Positions 24,901 to 33,256 of a stretch of DNA of 64,000 nt are shown piece by piece. The position numbers were made by a program, and so were the translations under genes. How positions within the stretch are numbered: position 1 is the stretch's first letter; each line of letters opens with the position of its first letter. This DNA comes from Planomonospora sp. ID82291 (GTDB lineage Bacteria > Actinomycetota > Actinomycetes > Streptosporangiales > Streptosporangiaceae): NCBI RefSeq assembly GCF_015711645.1, contig NZ_JABTEX010000003.1:496001-560000 (forward strand). Reading direction: 5' to 3'. The notes under the pieces are model-generated. The model had not been told where the DNA came from and did no database searches. It was given only the letters and a program-made list of their open reading frames with translations.

Positions 24901-26043
24901 TCACCGGGCCAGGGCGCGGCCGATCACGAGGCGCTGCACCTGGTTGGTGCCCTCGACGATCTGCAGGACCTTCGCCTCGCGCATGTACCGCTCGACCGGG
25001 AAGTCCTCCACGTAGCCGTAGCCGCCGAGGACCTGGACGGCGTCGGTGGTGACCTTCATGCACATGTCAGTGGCGAACAGCTTGGCCATCGCCGCCTGCG
25101 TGCCGTACGGCCGGCCCGCGTCGCGCGCCCGGGCCGCGTCGAGGTAGAGGGCGCGGGCGGCGGCGAGCTGGGTGGCCATGTCGGCCAGCAGGAAGGAGAG
25201 TCCCTGGAAGTCGACGAGGCGCGATCCGAACTGGCGGCGCTCCTTGGCGTAGGCGGTGGCGGCGTCGAGGGCCGCCTGGGCCACCCCGACGGCGCAGGCG
25301 GCGATGCCGAGCCGGCCGCCGTCCAGCGCGGCCATCGCGATGCGGAAGCCCTCCCCCTCGGCGCCGAGCAGCGCCTCCGGCGCGAGCCGCGCGCCGTCGA
25401 AGCGGACCTGCGCGGTCGGCGAGGAGCGCATGCCCATCTTCTTCTCCGGCGCGGCGGACGAGAGGCCGGGGGTGGCGGCGGGCACGTGGAAGCAGGAGAT
25501 GCCCCGGGCCCCGTCGTCGGACGTGCGGGCCATCAGGGTGTAGAAGTCCGCGACCCCGCCGTGCGTGATCCAGGCCTTGACCCCGTCCACGGTGTAGCCG
25601 TCCTCACCGCGCACCGCCCTGGTCGTCAGGGCCGCGGCGTCGGAGCCGGAGTGCGGCTCCGACAGGCAGTAGGCGCCCAGCAGCTCGCCGCCGAGCATGT
25701 CCGGCAGCAGCTCGGCCCGCTGCGCGGCGCTGCCGTAGGCCGCGACCGGGAAGCACGAGAGCGTGTGCACCGACAGGCCCAGCCCGACCGCCAGCCAGCC
25801 GGCGGCCAGCTCCTCGATCACCTGGAGGTACACCTCGTACGGCTGCGCGGCCCCGCCGTGCTCCTCGGGGTAGGGCAGGCCGAGCAGCCCGGCGCGGCCG
25901 AGGGTGGTGAACACCTCGCGGGGGAAGCGCCCGGCGGACTCGTCGGCGGAGGCCCGGGGCGCGACCTCCTTGCCGACCAGGTCGCGGACCAGGTCCATCA
26001 GGTCGTGGGCCTCGGGACGGGGAAGGACGCGCTCGACGGACAT
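24901..26043 (-). CDS. Acyl-CoA dehydrogenase
   Basis: 380 residues. FAD-binding 'CLSEPHSGSDAA' and 'AWITHGG', helical C-terminal domain, and catalytic base E364 within IVEGTNQVQR near the end. Oxidises acyl-CoA to the 2-enoyl-CoA with electron transfer flavoprotein; chain length not predictable. Start ATG 26043 with GGAG 9 nt upstream. The same frame runs far upstream as a shadow of the peptidase gene. Confidence 0.92.
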   Translation of the reverse strand: MSVERVLPRPEAHDLMDLVRDLVGKEVAPRASADESAGRFPREVFTTLGRAGLLGLPYPEEHGGAAQPYEVYLQVIEELAAGWLAVGLGLSVHTLSCFPVAAYGSAAQRAELLPDMLGGELLGAYCLSEPHSGSDAAALTTRAVRGEDGYTVDGVKAWITHGGVADFYTLMARTSDDGARGISCFHVPAATPGLSSAAPEKKMGMRSSPTAQVRFDGARLAPEALLGAEGEGFRIAMAALDGGRLGIAACAVGVAQAALDAATAYAKERRQFGSRLVDFQGLSFLLADMATQLAAARALYLDAARARDAGRPYGTQAAMAKLFATDMCMKVTTDAVQVLGGYGYVEDFPVERYMREAKVLQIVEGTNQVQRLVIGRALAR

Positions 26044-26181
26044 CTTCCGCACACTCCAGATCATGGGCGTGGAACACGGGGACGGGGTGACCGGGATCAC
26101 CGGCCACCCCGATTCTGGCATCCGCCGCGCCCCGGCGGAGCCCCGCCCCGGCACGCCCGGGGCTCGGACGCGGGCACCGCG

Positions 26182-26280
26182 ACCGGACCCCGGCCCCGAC
26201 CCGGACCCCGGCCCCGACCCGGACCCCGACCCGGACCCCGACCCCGACCCCGACCCCGACCCGGACGACGGACCGGACGA
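26182..26280. repeat. Low-complexity (CCCGAC)n tandem repeat
   Basis: About 16 imperfect copies of CCCCGACCCGGA/CCCCGAC hexamer-type units in the spacer between the acyl-CoA dehydrogenase and M24 peptidase genes (26044-26285). It encodes nothing supported. Likely a slippage-prone spacer. Confidence 0.85.
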
Positions 26281-26285
26281 CGGGC

Positions 26286-27401
26286 CTAGACGACGACCAG
26301 TTCGCGCGGGCGGTGGTTGACCCGCTCGCCGCCGTCCTCGGTGCAGATCACGATGTCCTCGATCCGGGCGCCGTGCGTCCCGGGCAGGTAGACGCCCGGC
26401 TCGACGGAGAAGGCGAAGCCCGGGGCCAGCGGCTCGGCGTTGCCCGCGACGATGTAGGGCTCCTCGTGGGTCTCCAGGCCGATGCCGTGGCCGGTGCGGT
26501 GGATGAAGTACTCGCCGTAGCCCTCGGCCGCGATCACCTCGCGGGCGGCGGCGTCGATCGCCTCGCACGGCACGCCGGGCCGTACGGCGGCGCAGGCGGC
26601 CTCCTGGGCGCGCCGGAGCACGTCGTAGGAGCGCAGGAAGTCCGCCGGGGGCTCCCCGACCGCGTAGACGCGGGTGGAGTCGGAGCAGTAGCCGCTGGGC
26701 ATCTGCCCGCCGATGTCGACCACCACCGGCTCGCCTGCCCGGATGACCCGGTCGGACAGCTCGTGGTGCGGGCTGGCGCCGTTGGGCCCGGAGCCGACGA
26801 TGACGAAGTCGACCGTCTCGTGTCCGGCGGCGATGATCGCCTCGGCGATGTCCCGGCCCACCTCGCGCTCGGTCCGGCCCGCTTTCAGGAAGCCGGGCAC
26901 CTGCGCGTGGACCGCGTCGATCGCCGCGCCGGCCTCGCGCAGCGCGGCGGCCTCGGCGGCGCTCTTGCGCATCCGCAGGCCCCGCAGGACCGTCCCGGCG
27001 AGCACCTGCTCGGCTCCGGGCAGCGCGTCGCGGAAGCGCAGCGACTGCATCGCCCACATCCGGTCGGCCAGGCCGACCCGGGCGACCGCGCCCAGACGGG
27101 CGCCGACGGCCGCGTAGGGGTCGTCGGTCTCGTCCCAGGGCACGAACTCGACGCCGAGCCGCGCGGCCGGGGAGTGCTCGGCCGCGGGCAGCTCCAGCCG
27201 CGGCACCATCAGGAAGGCGTCGCCCTCGGCGGGCAGCACCAGGCAGGTGAGCCGCTCCAGCGGCAGCGCCTGGTAACCGGTCACGTAGCGCAGGTCGGGG
27301 CCGGGGGTGAGCAGCAGCGCGTCGAGCCCGGCGGCGGCGGTCGCCTCCTGCGCGGCGGCCAGGCGGGCGACGGGATAAAGGTCGTAGGACTCCGTTGTCA
27401 C
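26286..27401 (-). CDS. M24 family metallopeptidase (Xaa-Pro peptidase-like)
   Basis: 371 residues from GTG 27401 (VTTESYDLYPVARLAAAQEA). N-terminal creatinase-like domain (1-130), then the pita-bread fold. Metal ligands are visible: D in VVVDIGGQ, D in 'CSDSTRVYAV', H in TGHGIGLETHEEP, E in 'FSVEPGVYLP' and E in 'ARIEDIV'. Removes the N-terminal residue before proline, or cleaves related dipeptides. The ORF continues upstream without a plausible start. Divergent from the exonuclease gene. Confidence 0.92.
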   Translation of the reverse strand: MTTESYDLYPVARLAAAQEATAAAGLDALLLTPGPDLRYVTGYQALPLERLTCLVLPAEGDAFLMVPRLELPAAEHSPAARLGVEFVPWDETDDPYAAVGARLGAVARVGLADRMWAMQSLRFRDALPGAEQVLAGTVLRGLRMRKSAAEAAALREAGAAIDAVHAQVPGFLKAGRTEREVGRDIAEAIIAAGHETVDFVIVGSGPNGASPHHELSDRVIRAGEPVVVDIGGQMPSGYCSDSTRVYAVGEPPADFLRSYDVLRRAQEAACAAVRPGVPCEAIDAAAREVIAAEGYGEYFIHRTGHGIGLETHEEPYIVAGNAEPLAPGFAFSVEPGVYLPGTHGARIEDIVICTEDGGERVNHRPRELVVV

Positions 27402-27592
27402 GCCGACCAATCTACGGGCTCCTCCCTCCTCGTGCCGATCACCGGACCCGCGGGGCGGCGCCGCCCCGACGCCTCCCGACGGCCTCACGGACGCGCCCCC
27501 GCACCGGACGCGCCCTCGCGCCCTCGCACCACCGCGCCCGACGCGGCCCCGCACCGGATGCCGGCGACGCTCCCGGTTGGTTAGATGGGGCC

Positions 27593-28501
27593 ATGTCCGG
27601 CCTTCTGCTCCTCGACACTCCCTCTCTCTACTACCGCGCGTTCTACGGGGTGCCCGAATCGGTGACCGCACCCGACGGGACGCCCGTCAACGCGGTCCGC
27701 GGCCTCCTCGACATGATCGCCGCGCTGGTCCGGGAGCACTCCCCCCGCGAACTGGCCGCCTGCATGGACGCCGACTGGCGGCCCGCCTTCCGGGTGGCGG
27801 CCATCCCCTCCTACAAGACCCACCGCCTGGCGGCGGACGGCGGGGAGGAGACGCCGGAGGCCCTCGTCCCGCAGATCGGCGTGATCGAGCGGGTCCTCGA
27901 TGCGGCGGGCATCGCCCGGATCGGGGTGGCCGGTTACGAGGCCGACGACGTCATCGGCACGTTCACCGCCCGGTCCGCCGGTCCGGTGGACATCGTCACC
28001 GGTGACCGGGACCTGTTCCAGCTGGTGGACGACGCTCGACCGGTCCGCGTCCTTTACACAGTAAGGGGAATCAAGAACATCCAGCCCGTCGACGAGGCCG
28101 CCGTCACCGACAAGTACGGCATTCCGGGCCGCTCCTACGCCGACTTCGCCGTCCTGCGCGGCGACCCCAGCGACGGCCTGCCCGGCGTTCCCGGCGTCGG
28201 CGACAAGACCGCCGCCGCGCTGGTCACCCGGTACGGCTCGCTCGCGGCGCTGCTCGACGCCGCCGACCGCGACGACCCCGCCCTGACCAGGGCCCAGCGC
28301 GCCAGGCTCGCCGCCGCCCGCGACTACCTGGCCGTCGCCCCGGCGGTGGTCCGGGTGGCCCCGGACGCGCCGGTCCCGGAGACGGACCTGCGCCTGCCCG
28401 CCGAGCCCCGCGACCCCGGGGCGCTGGCCTCCCTGGGCGAGCGGTACGGCCTGGCGAGTCCGCTCAAGCGCCTGGCCGCCGCCCTGGGCTGGCCGGCCTG
28501 A
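27593..28501 (+). CDS. 5'-3' exonuclease (PolA N-terminal-like)
   Basis: 302 residues. PIN-like domain with acidic 'LLLLDTPSLYYRAFYG', 'CMDADWRPAFR' and 'YEADDVIGTFT...IVTGDRDLFQLVDD', then the H3TH motif 'GDPSDGLPGVPGVGDKTAAALV'. It resembles the N-terminal nuclease of DNA polymerase I as a separate protein; probably removes RNA primers or flaps. ATG 27593 has no SD, but a TTAGAT box (27581-27586) ends 6 nt before it, which is the layout of a leaderless gene. Confidence 0.92.
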   Translation: MSGLLLLDTPSLYYRAFYGVPESVTAPDGTPVNAVRGLLDMIAALVREHSPRELAACMDADWRPAFRVAAIPSYKTHRLAADGGEETPEALVPQIGVIERVLDAAGIARIGVAGYEADDVIGTFTARSAGPVDIVTGDRDLFQLVDDARPVRVLYTVRGIKNIQPVDEAAVTDKYGIPGRSYADFAVLRGDPSDGLPGVPGVGDKTAAALVTRYGSLAALLDAADRDDPALTRAQRARLAAARDYLAVAPAVVRVAPDAPVPETDLRLPAEPRDPGALASLGERYGLASPLKRLAAALGWPA

Positions 28502-29095
28502 CCCGCCCGCGCGAGGGCGGCCCCGGTGCGAAAACGCCTGGCGAAGAGTCGTGTCCTACCGGCTTCCAGGCGCGGCCGACCGCCCCGCCGCGTCCTACTC
28601 CTCCGGCTTCCAGGCGCGGAGCAGTCGGGAGCCGCCGGCGGCTTGCCGATCCCCATCCGGTGGCAGCGGCGTCGGGCTCGGCCGCCGGTCGTTCTGGTCA
28701 CCCGGGTCCGGAGCGAAGCGGGTCGGACGGTGGCCGGCACCGCGCCGCGCTGATGCGCCCGTGCGGACTCATCGTCCTCCATGGGGCAGGATCCGTCGGC
28801 AAGGAGCGCTTCCTCATCAGCCGTCAGCGTCCCCGGCCGGGCCCGCTCCGGGCAGGGCGCGAAGTCCGATGCACCGGGGGCCGAGCGTCACCGCGGTTCG
28901 TCGGGCAGCTGCTCCATTCGTGCGCACATTCTGCGCAGGCCGGAACGGCTGGTCGATGGGCCCCTTTTTCTCCGGGTTCGGCCCTCATGGCACCACAGCA
29001 AGGTCTGCGGTACAAGACCGCCGCCCGATGCCTCCGCGGCTCCTAAGGCCGAGTCGGCGCTCGTCTCCTACCCGCCGCCGGACCCGTCGTGCGGC
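28502..29095. other. 594-bp region with no credible gene; 17-bp direct repeat
   Basis: Base use is not coding-like and there is no SD-led frame. A 17-bp direct repeat CCGGCTTCCAGGCGCGG occurs at 28559-28575 and 28603-28619, each preceded by GTCCTAC. A short frame from 28752 contains VLHGAGSVGKE, which looks like a P-loop, but it decays at once. The patch is probably a remnant of degraded DNA. Confidence 0.5.
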
Positions 29096-30823
29096 TCAGC
29101 GGACGACGTTGACCGCTGACCTGACCAGGTCGCTACGAGTGCCGTCGCCGCTCCAGGTCCCCCACACGCTGGCGTAGCGCACCGAGCCCGCACGGACGGT
29201 GGAGGAGATCTGCAACTGGACGCGGATCAGCCGGTAGGCGCCGCGTGCCAGGGCGACACGCCACCCGGAGCCCGAGTGCATGCCGGCGGTCACGTCGGTG
29301 CTGCCGGAGAAGTAGCGGACCGTCGATCCGGACGATGCACGGCTGCCCTTGACGGCGATGACCGCGGTGGAGGTGCCGTCGTTCTGGACGCGGACGTAGA
29401 AGCTGCGCGGGGTGAGCGTCCGCCCGGTCCGGCGCACCGTGGTCGTCTTGGTCTGCGCCGTCGTCGCGCCGGTGGCGTAGACGTTGTCCCCTGCGTACCC
29501 GGAGCTCGCGGAGGTGCTGATCAGGGCGTCGGGGCGCTGGTCGCTGGCGGCGATGGTGACGGTCATCGTCGCCGGGGATCTCAGTTCCGTACCGGGGCTG
29601 GGCGAGGAGAGTCCGACGACGATCGTCTCGGCGGCCTCGGCCACCGTGTCGTTGCGGATGGTCAGCGCGATGGCCTTGGTGCTCTGGCCGGAGATGAAGG
29701 TGAGGGTGCCGGAGGCGAAGATGAAGTCGCTCCCCGCGGTGGCCCGTCCTCCGCCGAGTGAGTAGTTCACCGTGGCGGTGGACGTGGTTCTGGTCCGAGT
29801 GACCGGCAGGTAGACGGTGCCGGCGTTCTCGGTGACCGTTCTGGCCGTCTGCGGGAACCCGACCAGCGGGTGGACGATCGCCAGGTTGTGCGCGCCTCCG
29901 GCGGAGATCCGGGTCGCTCCGGTGAGCCCGGCGGGTACGACGGTCTGGCCGTACGTATCATCACCCCAGGTGGCAATGGTGCCGCCGGACCTCAGCGCGA
30001 GGCTGTGCGTGCCGCCGGTGGAGATCTGGAGCACATTGGTGAACCCGGAGGGTGCGAACCCCCGGGGGTGGTTCTCGCTCCATTGCGTGACGGTGCCGTC
30101 CGACTTCAATGCCAGCCTCACGTCGCCGCCGGCGGCGATCCCGATCACGCCGCGGAGTCCGGCGGGCGGGGCGAGCGTGACACCTGCATGGTCGTAACCC
30201 CAGCCGGTCACGGTGCCGTCGGACCTCAGCGCCAGGCTGACGCCACCGCCGGCGGCGACCTGGACCACGTCGGTGAGCCCGTCGGGCACGGTGGACTGGC
30301 CCTGGCTGTCGTCGCCCCAGGCCATCACCGTGCCGTCGGACAGCAGCGCCAGGCTGTGACGGTCCCCGGCGGCGACCTGGACCACGCCGGTGAGACCGTC
30401 GGGCACGGAAGCCTGGCCGTTCCCGTTCCATCCCCAGGCGGTGACGGTGCCGTCGGACAGCAAAGCAAGAGCATGAAAGTAACCGGCGGCCACCTGGGTC
30501 GCGTTGATGACCCCGGGCACGCTGGTCACGCCTTCGTAGTCGAGCCCCCAGGCGGTAAGGGTTCCGTCGGACTTCAGCGCCAGGCTGAAGTTGCCGCCGG
30601 CGGCGACCTGGACCACGCCGGTGAGCCCGTCGGGCACGGTGGACTGGCCGGAGGAGTCGTCACCCCAGGCCACGACGGTTCCACCCGCGGCGGCGTGCAC
30701 CGGACTCGGAACGGCCGTCAGAGTCGCAAGGACCATCGCGACGGCGGCCAGCAGCGCATGCACCCTCCTGAAGAGGTGCCGCCGGTGGTCGGCCGGCATC
30801 GGATTCGCCGCTGAACTGTTCAT
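29096..30823 (-). CDS. Secreted RCC1-like beta-propeller protein with Calx-beta domain
   Basis: 575 residues. Signal peptide with hydrophobic core (about 20-45, cleavage after VHA). Residues 47-320 carry seven RCC1-type repeats of the form 'VVAWGDDSSGQSTVP...VVQVAAGGNFSLALKSDG', expected to fold as one seven-bladed propeller. Residues about 330-425 are a Calx-beta domain ('VTENAGTVYLPVTRT...ATAGSDFIFASGTLTF...TIRNDTVAEAAETIVVGLS'). The tail is a beta-rich unknown. No enzymatic motif seen. Function unknown; a secreted protein- or carbohydrate-binding role is possible. Base composition is lower in GC than neighbours and the gene sits beside an IS fragment, so it may have been acquired. Confidence 0.82.
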   Translation of the reverse strand: MNSSAANPMPADHRRHLFRRVHALLAAVAMVLATLTAVPSPVHAAAGGTVVAWGDDSSGQSTVPDGLTGVVQVAAGGNFSLALKSDGTLTAWGLDYEGVTSVPGVINATQVAAGYFHALALLSDGTVTAWGWNGNGQASVPDGLTGVVQVAAGDRHSLALLSDGTVMAWGDDSQGQSTVPDGLTDVVQVAAGGGVSLALRSDGTVTGWGYDHAGVTLAPPAGLRGVIGIAAGGDVRLALKSDGTVTQWSENHPRGFAPSGFTNVLQISTGGTHSLALRSGGTIATWGDDTYGQTVVPAGLTGATRISAGGAHNLAIVHPLVGFPQTARTVTENAGTVYLPVTRTRTTSTATVNYSLGGGRATAGSDFIFASGTLTFISGQSTKAIALTIRNDTVAEAAETIVVGLSSPSPGTELRSPATMTVTIAASDQRPDALISTSASSGYAGDNVYATGATTAQTKTTTVRRTGRTLTPRSFYVRVQNDGTSTAVIAVKGSRASSGSTVRYFSGSTDVTAGMHSGSGWRVALARGAYRLIRVQLQISSTVRAGSVRYASVWGTWSGDGTRSDLVRSAVNVVR

Positions 30824-30939
30824 CGGCCCTCTCGTCTTCGCGTCGTGGGCAGACTGCGGACCCGCCCTCCAGCCGTACGGCGGAGACCGAGCCGTTCTTC
30901 CTCATCGTCCGCAGCACCGAAGAAGTGAGGGATACGGTG

Positions 30940-31059
30940 ATGAACGTTCACACCGACGATCGGATGATCTTCCAGAGGACGGTCATCGCCACCGGCATCT
31001 CCGTCGGCGGCCGCCGTGAAATCCTCGGATTCTTCACCGTCGACAGCAAGGAGCGGTAG
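30940..31059 (+). pseudogene. IS256-family transposase remnant
   Basis: A 39-codon frame reading MNVHTDDRMIFQRTVIATGI and then 'GRREILGFFTVDSKE'. It matches the IS256/IS285 catalytic core around 'VVIATGV...GRREVLGF.VGDSED', but begins and ends within the core. No terminal repeats or target duplication were found. It marks an old insertion event between the RCC1-like and RNB genes. Confidence 0.72.
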
Positions 31060-31224
31060 TTCGGGACCGGATTCTCTCGCCTACTGCGCACCCACGACCT
31101 ACCCGGGGGCGGGCAGGGACACATCGACCGTCCGCACCCTCCGCACCGGCCGATCCATGGCGGGCCGCCCACCGCTCGACCCGAACGACCCCACCGACCT
31201 GGACGAGGCGGTAGGTTGATCGCC

Positions 31225-32655
31225 GTGCCGTACAGGAGCATCCGGGTGCCCGGTGAGTGCCATCCGCGCCTCGAGGACGGTTTCGAGCGGATCCGCCGGG
31301 AGCTGAAGCTGCCCGAGGAGTTCCCGCGCGCCGTGATCGACGAGGCCGAGTGGGTCGCCGAGGTGCCCCGGCTGCCCGTGCTCGACCGGACCGACCTGCC
31401 GCTCATCACGATCGACCCGCCCGGCGCGATGGACCTGGACCAGGCGCTGCACCTGGAGGAGCGGCCCGGCGGCTACCGCGTCTGGTACGCCATCGCCGAC
31501 GTGGGGGCGTTCGTCCGGCCGGGCGGGCGGATCGACGCCGAGGCCCGGCTCCGCGGGGAGACCGTCTACCTGCCCGACGGGCGGGTCCCGCTCCACCCGC
31601 CGGTGCTGTCGGAGGGCGCCGCGAGCCTGCTGCCCGGCGCGGTCCGCCCGGCCGCGCTGTGGTGCCTGGACCTGGACGCCGACGGCCGGCTCGTGGGCGC
31701 CGACGTCACCCGGGCCCGGGTGCGCAGCCGCGAGCGGCTCGACTACGACTACGTCCAGGCGGCGGTCGACACCGGCACCGCCGACGGCACGCTGCGCCTG
31801 CTGGCCGAGATCGGCCGGCTCCGCCTGGCGCTGGAGCGGGCCAGGGGCGGCGTCACACTGCCCGTCCCGGAGCAGGAGGTGGTCGCCGACGCGGACGGCT
31901 GCTACCGGGTGGAGCTGCGCGCCCCGCTGGAGGCCGAGGCGTGGAACGCGCAGATCTCCCTGCTGACCGGCATGGCCGCCGCCACGATGATGCTGGACGC
32001 CGAGATCGGCCTGCTGCGGGTGCTGCCGCCCGCCCCGGACACCGCGGTCGCCCGGGTGCGGCGGACGGCCGCGGCGCTGGACGTGCCGTGGCCCGAGGAC
32101 GCCTCCTACGGCGACGTCGTGCACTCCCTCGACCCGCGGATCCCGCGGCAGGCCGCGTTCCTGGAGGAGTCGACGGTGCTGCTGCGCGGCGCCGGCTACG
32201 CGGCCTTCAACGGCGGGCCCCCGGCGGAGTCCGGCCACGCCGCGGTGGCGGCGCCGTACGCCCACGTGACCGCGCCCCTGCGCCGCCTCGCCGACCGCTA
32301 CGCCACCGAGATCTGCCTGGCGGTCGCGGCGGGCGAGCCGGTGCCCGAGGAGGTCCAGCGGGCGCTGCCCGAACTGCCGGACGTCATGTGGGTCACCGGG
32401 CGGCGCGCGGGTGCCGCGGAGCGCGAGTGCGTGAACCTGGTGGAGGCGTTCGTGCTGCGCGACCGGGTCGGCCAGACCTTCGACGCCGTGGTGATCGGCG
32501 CCGACGAGGACGGCTCGGGCGGCGAGGTCCAGGTCGTCGACCCGCCGGTGACGGCCCGCTGCGACGGCGAGCGCCTCCCGCTGGGAGAGCGGGTCCGGGT
32601 ACGGCTGACGCGCGCCGACCCGGCCACCCGGGAGGTCCGCTTCGGCCTCGCCTGA
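31225..32655 (+). CDS. RNB-domain ribonuclease (RNase II/R family)
   Basis: 476 residues from GTG 31225 (TTG 31216 is longer). A compact RNase II: 'LPLITIDPPGAMDLDQALHLEE' carries the D-x-D metal site, 'DVGAFVRPGG' and 'LPDGRVPLHPPVLSEGAASLLPG' follow, and 'APYAHVTAPLRRLADRYATEICL' is the C-terminal RNB motif. The N-terminal cold-shock domains and C-terminal S1 domain of RNase R are absent. 3'-5' exoribonuclease. A TAGGTT box 7 nt before GTG suggests leaderless transcription. Confidence 0.9.
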   Translation: MPYRSIRVPGECHPRLEDGFERIRRELKLPEEFPRAVIDEAEWVAEVPRLPVLDRTDLPLITIDPPGAMDLDQALHLEERPGGYRVWYAIADVGAFVRPGGRIDAEARLRGETVYLPDGRVPLHPPVLSEGAASLLPGAVRPAALWCLDLDADGRLVGADVTRARVRSRERLDYDYVQAAVDTGTADGTLRLLAEIGRLRLALERARGGVTLPVPEQEVVADADGCYRVELRAPLEAEAWNAQISLLTGMAAATMMLDAEIGLLRVLPPAPDTAVARVRRTAAALDVPWPEDASYGDVVHSLDPRIPRQAAFLEESTVLLRGAGYAAFNGGPPAESGHAAVAAPYAHVTAPLRRLADRYATEICLAVAAGEPVPEEVQRALPELPDVMWVTGRRAGAAERECVNLVEAFVLRDRVGQTFDAVVIGADEDGSGGEVQVVDPPVTARCDGERLPLGERVRVRLTRADPATREVRFGLA

Positions 32656-32824
32656 GCGGACGGCCCGGCGACCGCCTCCTCACCGCCCCCAGCCGGGGAC
32701 CTCGACACCGGGCCCCGGCACCTCGGCCCCCTCCCCGCAACGCGCCGGCGTCCGCCACCGTCGCCGAGCGGAGCCGGGCCGGACGGAGACGGACGGAGAC
32801 GGACGGAGCGGGGCCGGGAACGGC

Positions 32825-32858
32825 CGAGGCCGCGCCCGGGGGCACGGGCGCGGCCTCG
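32825..32858. terminator. Bidirectional hairpin terminator
   Basis: CGAGGCCGCGCCCG (32825-32838) pairs perfectly with 32845-32858 with a 6-nt loop. It lies between the convergent RNB and 55-residue membrane genes (stops 32655 and 32888). Confidence 0.7.
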
Positions 32859-32887
32859 GGGCCGCGGGAGCGGCGCTTCGGGTCCGG

Positions 32888-33055
32888 CTACCTCTTCAGG
32901 CTCCAGCCCGCGCCGACGCCCATCAGGTGCAGCGCGACGCACAGGAGCCCGGCGGTGCCGAGCGTGGTGACGGTGACGACGCTGCCGACGGCGACACCGG
33001 CGATCTCGAAGATGAGCGCGAGCAGGAACAGCAGCGCGGCGGCGAGGGCGAACAT
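32888..33055 (-). CDS. 55-residue two-helix membrane protein
   Basis: ATG 33053-33055 with an excellent SD (AGGAGG, 6-7 nt). The product begins MFALAAALLFLLALIFEIAG, has a second hydrophobic stretch 'VTTLGTAGLLCVALHLMGVG' and ends WSLKR. Two predicted membrane helices with a short loop. Not recognised. It lies downstream of the HelY-type helicase on the same strand. Confidence 0.7.
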   Translation of the reverse strand: MFALAAALLFLLALIFEIAGVAVGSVVTVTTLGTAGLLCVALHLMGVGAGWSLKR

Positions 33056-33194
33056 CCCTACCTCCTGGGGGGCGGGCCAACGGGTTCCGACATGGAGATC
33101 TCCGGTGGGACCACCCCGGAAACGGACCCCGGGGTGACGTTCCGCGCACCGGCCGTCACAAGGTATTGACCGGGCGGTCAGCCGACCGGTGGGC

Positions 33195-33256
33195 GGACGC
33201 CGGTCGGCACCCGCCCGCCCCGGACGCCGGTCGGCACCCGCCCGCCCCGGACGCCG
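33195..33256. repeat. 27-bp tandem repeat (2.3 copies)
   Basis: Unit starting GGACGCCGGTCGGCACCCGC occupies 33195-33221 and 33222-33248, with a partial third copy to 33256. It sits right behind the helicase stop (33257, minus strand). Confidence 0.85.

Noticed and set aside
28752-28830. P-loop-like VLHGAGSVGKE in a short plus-strand frame
   Set aside because: Only about ten residues look like a nucleotide-binding loop and nothing recognisable follows in any frame; too little to call a pseudogene.
31099-32265. 388-residue minus-strand frame over the RNB gene
   Set aside because: Antisense shadow; glutamine/arginine-biased product, while the plus strand encodes a complete RNB nuclease.
33195-33256. 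Tandem 27-bp units as a CRISPR array
   Set aside because: Units are directly adjacent with no spacers, only 2.3 copies, and no cas genes nearby.
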